DNA of 51,420 nt, from NCBI GenBank assembly GCA_910585265.1, contig CAJUCA010000018.1, positions 1 through 51,420 of the forward strand, written 5' to 3'. Every line of letters starts with the position of its first letter. Positions within the stretch are counted from its first letter, which is position 1. The position numbers and the translations under genes were made by a program. Origin of the DNA: an uncultured Oscillospiraceae bacterium (GTDB lineage Bacteria; Bacillota; Clostridia; Oscillospirales; Oscillospiraceae). This document shows positions 47,418-51,420 of the stretch, one piece after another. The notes under the pieces are model-generated. The model was not told where the DNA came from, ran no database searches, and saw nothing but the letters and a program-made list of their open reading frames with translations.

Positions 47418-48644
47418 ATGGCATTGATCGTACAAAAATTCGGCGGGTCCTCGGTGGCGGACGCGGACAAGATCCGCAACGTGGCCCGCATCATTACCGA
47501 TACTTATCAAAAGGGAAACCGGGTGGTGGCGGTGCTGTCCGCCCAGGGGGACACCACCGACGAGCTGATCGACAAGGCCGCCGAGCTGAACCCCGCCGCC
47601 TCCAAGCGGGAGCTGGATATGCTGCTGTCCACCGGGGAGCAGATCTCCTGCGCCCTGTGCGCCATGGCCATTGAGGGCATGGGCTTCCCGGTGGTGTCGC
47701 TGACGGGGTGGCAGGCGGGCTTCCGCACCAACTCCGGCTACGGCAACGCCCGCATCAAGCGGGTGCAGGGGGAGCGCATCCGGGCGGAGCTGGACAAGCG
47801 GCGGATCGTCATTGTCACCGGCTTCCAGGGGTTGAACAAATACGACGACATCACCACCCTGGGCCGGGGCGGGTCGGACACGTCGGCGGTGGCCATCGCC
47901 GCGGCGTTGAACGCCGACCTGTGCCAGATCTATACCGACGTGGACGGCGTGTATACCGCCGACCCCCGGCTGGTGACCAACGCCCACAAGCTGGACGAGA
48001 TCACCTACGACGAAATGCTGGAGCTGGCGACGCTGGGCGCGCAGGTGCTCCACAACCGCTCGGTGGAAATGGCCAAGCGGTACGGCGTGAACCTGGAGGT
48101 GCTGTCCAGCTTCCAGAACAAGCCGGGTACGAAAGTGAAGGAGGTTGTCAAGACCATGGAAAAATCCCATATCAGCGGCGTCGCCAAGGACAAGAACGTG
48201 GCCCGTCTGGCCCTGGTGGGCCTGGAGGACACCCCGGGCATCGCCTTCAAGATCTTCTCCCTGCTGGCGAAAAACAACGTGAACGTGGATATCATTCTCC
48301 AGTCCATCGGACGGAGCGACACCAAGGACATCAGCTTCACCGTGGCCAAGGGCGACATGGAGCACGCCCGCCAGCTGCTGGAGGAAAACCGGGACAGCAT
48401 CCAGTTTGACCACATCGACGTGTCCGACAACATCGCCAAGGTGTCCATCGTGGGGGCGGGCATGATCAACAACCCCGGCGTGGCCGCCGCCATGTTCGAG
48501 GCCCTGTTCAACGCGGGGATCAACATCAACATGATCTCCACCAGCGAGATCAAGGTGTCGGTGCTGGTGCACATCAGCGACGCGGACCGGGCGGTGCAGG
48601 TGATTCACGACCGGTTTTACGATGAATTTAACGGCGCGCAGTAA
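47418..48644 (+). CDS. lysC: Aspartate kinase
   Basis: 408 aa, the length of the Bacillus-type enzyme with catalytic domain and two C-terminal ACT domains. LIVQKFGGSSVADADKIRNVA opening, the FQGLNKYDDITTLGRGGSDTSAVA nucleotide/substrate region, YTADPRLV, then ACT segments (GIAFKIFSLLAKNNVNVDIILQS and SIVGAGMINNPGVAAAMFEAL). Phosphorylates aspartate, start of lysine, threonine and methionine synthesis. The ATG at 47418 has AGAGGA 11 bases upstream; an in-frame ATG at 47406 is possible. No lysine riboswitch was seen upstream. Confidence 0.95.
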   Translation: MALIVQKFGGSSVADADKIRNVARIITDTYQKGNRVVAVLSAQGDTTDELIDKAAELNPAASKRELDMLLSTGEQISCALCAMAIEGMGFPVVSLTGWQAGFRTNSGYGNARIKRVQGERIRAELDKRRIVIVTGFQGLNKYDDITTLGRGGSDTSAVAIAAALNADLCQIYTDVDGVYTADPRLVTNAHKLDEITYDEMLELATLGAQVLHNRSVEMAKRYGVNLEVLSSFQNKPGTKVKEVVKTMEKSHISGVAKDKNVARLALVGLEDTPGIAFKIFSLLAKNNVNVDIILQSIGRSDTKDISFTVAKGDMEHARQLLEENRDSIQFDHIDVSDNIAKVSIVGAGMINNPGVAAAMFEALFNAGININMISTSEIKVSVLVHISDADRAVQVIHDRFYDEFNGAQ

Positions 48645-48651
48645 ACAGCCG

Positions 48652-48682
48652 GGAGCCGGACCCTTGGGTCCGGCTCCTTTTT
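48652..48682 (+). terminator. lysC terminator
   Basis: GGAGCCGGACCC pairs perfectly with GGGTCCGGCTCC around two bases, followed by TTTTT. Confidence 0.88.
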
Positions 48683-48706
48683 GTCTATTCTGCCAGGGGA
48701 AAAGGG

Positions 48707-48755
48707 TTGACTTTAGTATGAAACCGTACTATACTAATCGAGTACGATTTCATAC
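48707..48755 (+). promoter_or_regulatory. MarR promoter with inverted-repeat operator
   Basis: TTGACT (48707-48712), 17-bp spacer, TATACT (48730-48735). An inverted repeat GTATGAAACCGTAC (48716-48729) / GTACGATTTCATAC (48742-48755) brackets the -10 box, with one mismatch between arms. The following gene encodes a MarR regulator, so autorepression is likely. Confidence 0.82.
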
Positions 48756-48772
48756 CAAAGGAGGCTTCGCCC

Positions 48773-49243
48773 ATGCCCCACGGCTCCAAGGCCCTGCGCC
48801 GCTTCAATCACCTGCTCAGCGAAACCGCGGAGGCGTACCACGACGCCTCGGTCCGGCTGGGCCTGTCCTACAGCATGATGCAGATCCTCTATACCGTCTA
48901 TGACTACGGCGACGGCCGCCGCTGTCCCCTCCGGGAGGTGTGCGTTCAGACCGGGATCAGCAAGCAGACCATCAACTCCGCCCTGCGGAGGCTGGAGGGA
49001 GAGGGGATCGCCCGCCTGGAGCAGACCGGGGGCAAGCGGAAGGACGTGTGCCTGACGGAGGCGGGGCTGGCCCTGGCCCGGCGCACGGTGGCCCGGATCA
49101 TGACGGTGGAGGACGGGGTGTTCGCCTCCTGGCGGCCGGAGGATGTTGAGACGTACCTGACCCTTACCGAGCGGTATCTCGCCGCCTTCCGGGTGGGGAT
49201 TCAAAACCTTGAACCAGAACAGGAGCATCAAGAGGAACCATGA
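48773..49243 (+). CDS. MarR-family transcriptional regulator
   Basis: 156 aa. Winged helix with CVQTGISKQTINSALRRLEGEGI as recognition region and the wing GGKRKDVCLTEAG. MarR dimers release DNA on binding small aromatic or toxic compounds. Overlaps the MATE gene by 4 bp (ATGA), so it controls that exporter as well as itself. AAAGGAGG precedes the ATG. Confidence 0.92.
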   Translation: MPHGSKALRRFNHLLSETAEAYHDASVRLGLSYSMMQILYTVYDYGDGRRCPLREVCVQTGISKQTINSALRRLEGEGIARLEQTGGKRKDVCLTEAGLALARRTVARIMTVEDGVFASWRPEDVETYLTLTERYLAAFRVGIQNLEPEQEHQEEP

Positions 49244-50568
49244 TACAGCTATCCGATCACTTTGACTGCAAGCGTCTGCTGCGCTTCACCTTTCCGTCCA
49301 TCATCATGATGGTGTTCACCTCCATCTACGGGGTGGTGGACGGCTTTTTCGTGTCCAATTACGCGGGAAAGACCCCCTTTGCCGCGGTAAACTTCATTTT
49401 CCCGGTGCTGATCATCCTGGGCTGTCCCGGCTTCATGCTGGGCACCGGAGGCAGCGCGCTCATCGCCAAGACCATGGGGGAGGGGGACAAAAAGAGGGCC
49501 AACCAGATCTTCTCCCTGCTGATCTACGTGGGGGCGGCGGCTGGTGTGGTCCTGGGGGCGGCGGGGATCGCCCTGCTCCCCTCGGTGGCCGTCCTGCTGG
49601 GGGCGGAGGGCCGGCTGCTGGCGGACTGCGTGACCTACGGGCGGATCATCCTGCTGGCGGGGCCGTTCTTCATGCTCCAGATGGAGTTCCAGTGCCTGTT
49701 CGCCACGGCGGAAAAGCCCAAGCTGGGCCTGACGGTTACGGTGGCGGCGGGGGTGACCAACATGGTTTTGGACTGGCTGCTGGTAGGGGTTTTCCGCTGG
49801 GGGCTGGTGGGCGCGGCGGCGGCTACCGCCGTCAGCCAGGCGGTGGGCGGGGTGATCCCGCTGATCTACTTCGCCCGGGAAAATTCCAGCCTGCTGCGGC
49901 TGACCCGCTGTCCCTTTGACGGGGCGGTGCTGCTGAAAACCTGCGCCAACGGCTCCTCCGAGCTGATGAGCAATATCTCCATGTCGGTGGTGTCCATGCT
50001 CTACAACGGCCAGCTCATGGCCAAGGCGGGGGAGGACGGCGTGGCGGCCTACGGCGTGCTGATGTATGTGAGCATGGTGTTTCAGGCCATCTTCATCGGC
50101 TACGCCGTGGGGACGGCCCCGGTGGTGGGCTACCACCACGGCGCGGGAAACCGGGGGGAGCTGAAGGGCCTGCTGCGGCGCAGCGTCCTGCTGATCGGGG
50201 GCTTCTCCGCAGCCATGTGTCTGGCGGGGGAGACCCTGGGACGGCCCCTGTCGGTGATCTTCGTGGGCTACGACCCGGAGCTGCTGGACATGACGGCCCA
50301 CGCCTTCGCCATCTTCTCGGTGGCCTTCCTGTTCTCCGGCTTCGCCATTTTCGGCTCCTCCTTCTTCACCGCGCTGAACGACGGGCTGACCTCCGCTCTG
50401 ATCTCCTTCCTGCGGACGCTGGTGTTCCAGTGCGCGGCGGTGATCATCTTCCCCATCCTCTGGGGGCTGGACGGTATCTGGTGGTCCATTGTGGCGGCGG
50501 AGGTGATGGCGGTGGCGGTAACGCTGGCCTTTTTAACCGCCAAGCGGAAAAAATACGGGTACGCGTAA
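49240..50568 (+). CDS. MATE-family multidrug efflux transporter
   Basis: 442 aa with 12 hydrophobic segments in two similar halves. Family-like segments include PSIIMMVFTSIYGVVDGFFVSNYAG, GTGGSALIAKTMGEG and the second-half equivalent AIFIGYAVGTAPVVGYHHGAGN. MATE proteins export cationic drugs or metabolites using Na+ or H+ gradients. Regulated with its MarR partner. Substrate unknown. Confidence 0.92.
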   Translation: MIQLSDHFDCKRLLRFTFPSIIMMVFTSIYGVVDGFFVSNYAGKTPFAAVNFIFPVLIILGCPGFMLGTGGSALIAKTMGEGDKKRANQIFSLLIYVGAAAGVVLGAAGIALLPSVAVLLGAEGRLLADCVTYGRIILLAGPFFMLQMEFQCLFATAEKPKLGLTVTVAAGVTNMVLDWLLVGVFRWGLVGAAAATAVSQAVGGVIPLIYFARENSSLLRLTRCPFDGAVLLKTCANGSSELMSNISMSVVSMLYNGQLMAKAGEDGVAAYGVLMYVSMVFQAIFIGYAVGTAPVVGYHHGAGNRGELKGLLRRSVLLIGGFSAAMCLAGETLGRPLSVIFVGYDPELLDMTAHAFAIFSVAFLFSGFAIFGSSFFTALNDGLTSALISFLRTLVFQCAAVIIFPILWGLDGIWWSIVAAEVMAVAVTLAFLTAKRKKYGYA

Positions 50569-50571
50569 AAA

Positions 50572-50601
50572 ACGGGCGGCAGGGGAAAGCCTGCCGCCCG
50601 T
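50572..50601. terminator. Terminator between MATE and oxidoreductase genes
   Basis: ACGGGCGGCAGG pairs perfectly with CCTGCCGCCCGT; serves the two convergent genes. T-run weak on both sides. Confidence 0.65.
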
Positions 50602-50617
50602 CCGTCTATGTACGCGC

Positions 50618-51420
50618 TTAAAACTCGGAGAGGGTGATGGTCCGTCCGCCGTCCAGCCGGGACGCCTCCGCGGCCAGGGCCATCACGTGGCTCTCCACCG
50701 AGGCGTCCACCCCGGTGAGGCTCTGGGCCCCGCCCTCCGCCATGAGCCGGCAGAAGTCGGCCATCAGGCCGAAGTCGCCGCCGCCGTGGCCGGAGTACGT
50801 CCCCTCCTCCTGGTGGAGGTCGATGACCTCCTCCGGCTGGCCGAACCGGCGCAGGTAGAGGACGTTTTCCTCCATGTCCCCCTGGATCTCCCCCCGGGTG
50901 CCGGTGATCTTGATGGTGCGGTGGCAGTCCTGGGTGAAGGCGGTCATGGTGAAGGTGGCGTGGATGTGGTTGGCGAACTCCAGGCTCACCGTCTGGTGAT
51001 CCACCACGTTGTTGTCACAGTGGAACACGCACCGCCCGTAAGGCCCGGTGCGCAGGGCGTCCCGGATTTTGTCCTCGTCCGGGTCGCTGGCCAGCACGGC
51101 GCAGGGCCAGCCCTTGCCCCGGCCCCGTATGCCGGTGCGGGGGTCGGTGATGTAGATCTTCTCCGCGTCGAAGGGGCAGTCCTCCTTGCAGGCGCAGCCG
51201 TCCAGACAGCGCAGGGCCGCCCCCTCCGGGGCGTTGTCCGCCGTGAAGTAGTCCAGGGAGCCGAAGCTCTGCACCCGCAGGCAGGGCTCCCCCGCCAGCC
51301 AGCGCAGTATGTCCATATCGTGGCAGCTCTTTTGCAGGATCATGGGGCTGGTCTCGCTGGAATCCCGCCAGTTGCCCCGGACAAAGCTGTGGGCCTGGTG
51401 CCAGTAGGCCACGTGCTCCA
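50618..51420 (-). CDS. Gfo/Idh/MocA-family oxidoreductase (partial, 5' end outside window)
   Basis: At least 267 residues; the frame is open to the window edge, so the NAD-binding N-terminal Rossmann part is missing. The visible C-terminal part has HVAYWHQAHSFVRGNW, SPMILQKSCHDMDILRWLAG with the catalytic-region Lys and His-Asp, and the substrate-domain sheet (VSLEFANHIHATFTMTAF, TIKITGTRGEIQGD). A CKEDCPF insert contains extra cysteines. Members oxidise or reduce sugars and inositols. Substrate cannot be told. Confidence 0.87.
   Translation of the reverse strand, partial: EHVAYWHQAHSFVRGNWRDSSETSPMILQKSCHDMDILRWLAGEPCLRVQSFGSLDYFTADNAPEGAALRCLDGCACKEDCPFDAEKIYITDPRTGIRGRGKGWPCAVLASDPDEDKIRDALRTGPYGRCVFHCDNNVVDHQTVSLEFANHIHATFTMTAFTQDCHRTIKITGTRGEIQGDMEENVLYLRRFGQPEEVIDLHQEEGTYSGHGGGDFGLMADFCRLMAEGGAQSLTGVDASVESHVMALAAEASRLDGGRTITLSEF

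Noticed and set aside
45897..48608. 903-codon minus-strand open frame opposite hom and lysC
   Set aside because: Antisense shadow rich in Gly, His, Gln and Val; it even runs through a MITE-like element and an intergenic region. The plus-strand genes carry all recognisable motifs.

Overview
The window is chromosomal DNA of a high-GC, Gram-positive, probably spore-forming anaerobe of the Clostridia, most likely Oscillospiraceae (Flavonifractor/Lawsonibacter/Pseudoflavonifractor-like). This is inferred from the GC-rich coding style combined with Firmicute-type AGGAGG ribosome binding sites, SigA promoters of the TTGACA-17-TATAAT type, a CotH-type protein, CsaB-type cell-wall pyruvylation, DUF975 and DUF1292 proteins, a two-subunit class I fumarase, and separate AICAR formyltransferase and PurO-type IMP cyclohydrolase genes. 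No rRNA, tRNA, CRISPR array, prophage or complete insertion sequence was seen.

Layout. 0.2-5.1 kb, minus strand: cysK and a nucleoside-type (BMP family) ABC transporter without its binding protein. 5.4-10 kb, plus strand: a binding-protein-dependent ABC importer of the iron/sugar-phosphate class with a HAD phosphatase. 10-15 kb, minus strand: peptidase E-like, icd, a DUF975 membrane protein and class I fumarase, with a hairpin-rich cassette that also occurs at the left edge. 15-19.4 kb: an M20 amidohydrolase and a VTC / DUF4956 / CotH triad. 19.7-24.9 kb: an orphan response regulator, yceD-rpmF, and a BlaI/BlaR1-like repressor-metalloprotease pair. 25-34.3 kb, minus strand: a purine biosynthesis cluster (purE, C, F, M, N, O, stand-alone AICAR formyltransferase, D). 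34.4-41 kb: glycosyltransferase and GT4-CsaB fusion, PAP2 phosphatase, tcdA, foldase. 41.7-51.4 kb: DUF1292, class A PBP, ACT-domain protein, homoserine dehydrogenase, aspartokinase, MarR-MATE, and an oxidoreductase cut by the window edge.

The most unusual region is the purine cluster. It begins with a promoter, a 23-codon leader ORF and a terminator-like hairpin, which is an attenuator layout. It carries two immunity-protein homologues without visible toxins: a colicin E-type (Im7/Im9-like) gene between purE and purC, and an Imm1-like gene between the AICAR formyltransferase and purD. Its PurF has lost the glutaminase nucleophile and, by eye, the other glutaminase residues. The cluster is split by a low-GC XRE regulator / small-protein divergent pair with a perfect 35-bp palindromic operator candidate.

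The noncoding DNA is also rich. Four MITE-like elements with TNA target duplications share a core but have different terminal repeats. A 94-bp two-hairpin cassette is present twice, each time beside a third hairpin whose arms differ but still pair. Another repeat pair keeps its internal loop while both stems change in a compensatory way. All assignments come from reading the sequence and remembered family features; no database search was run.
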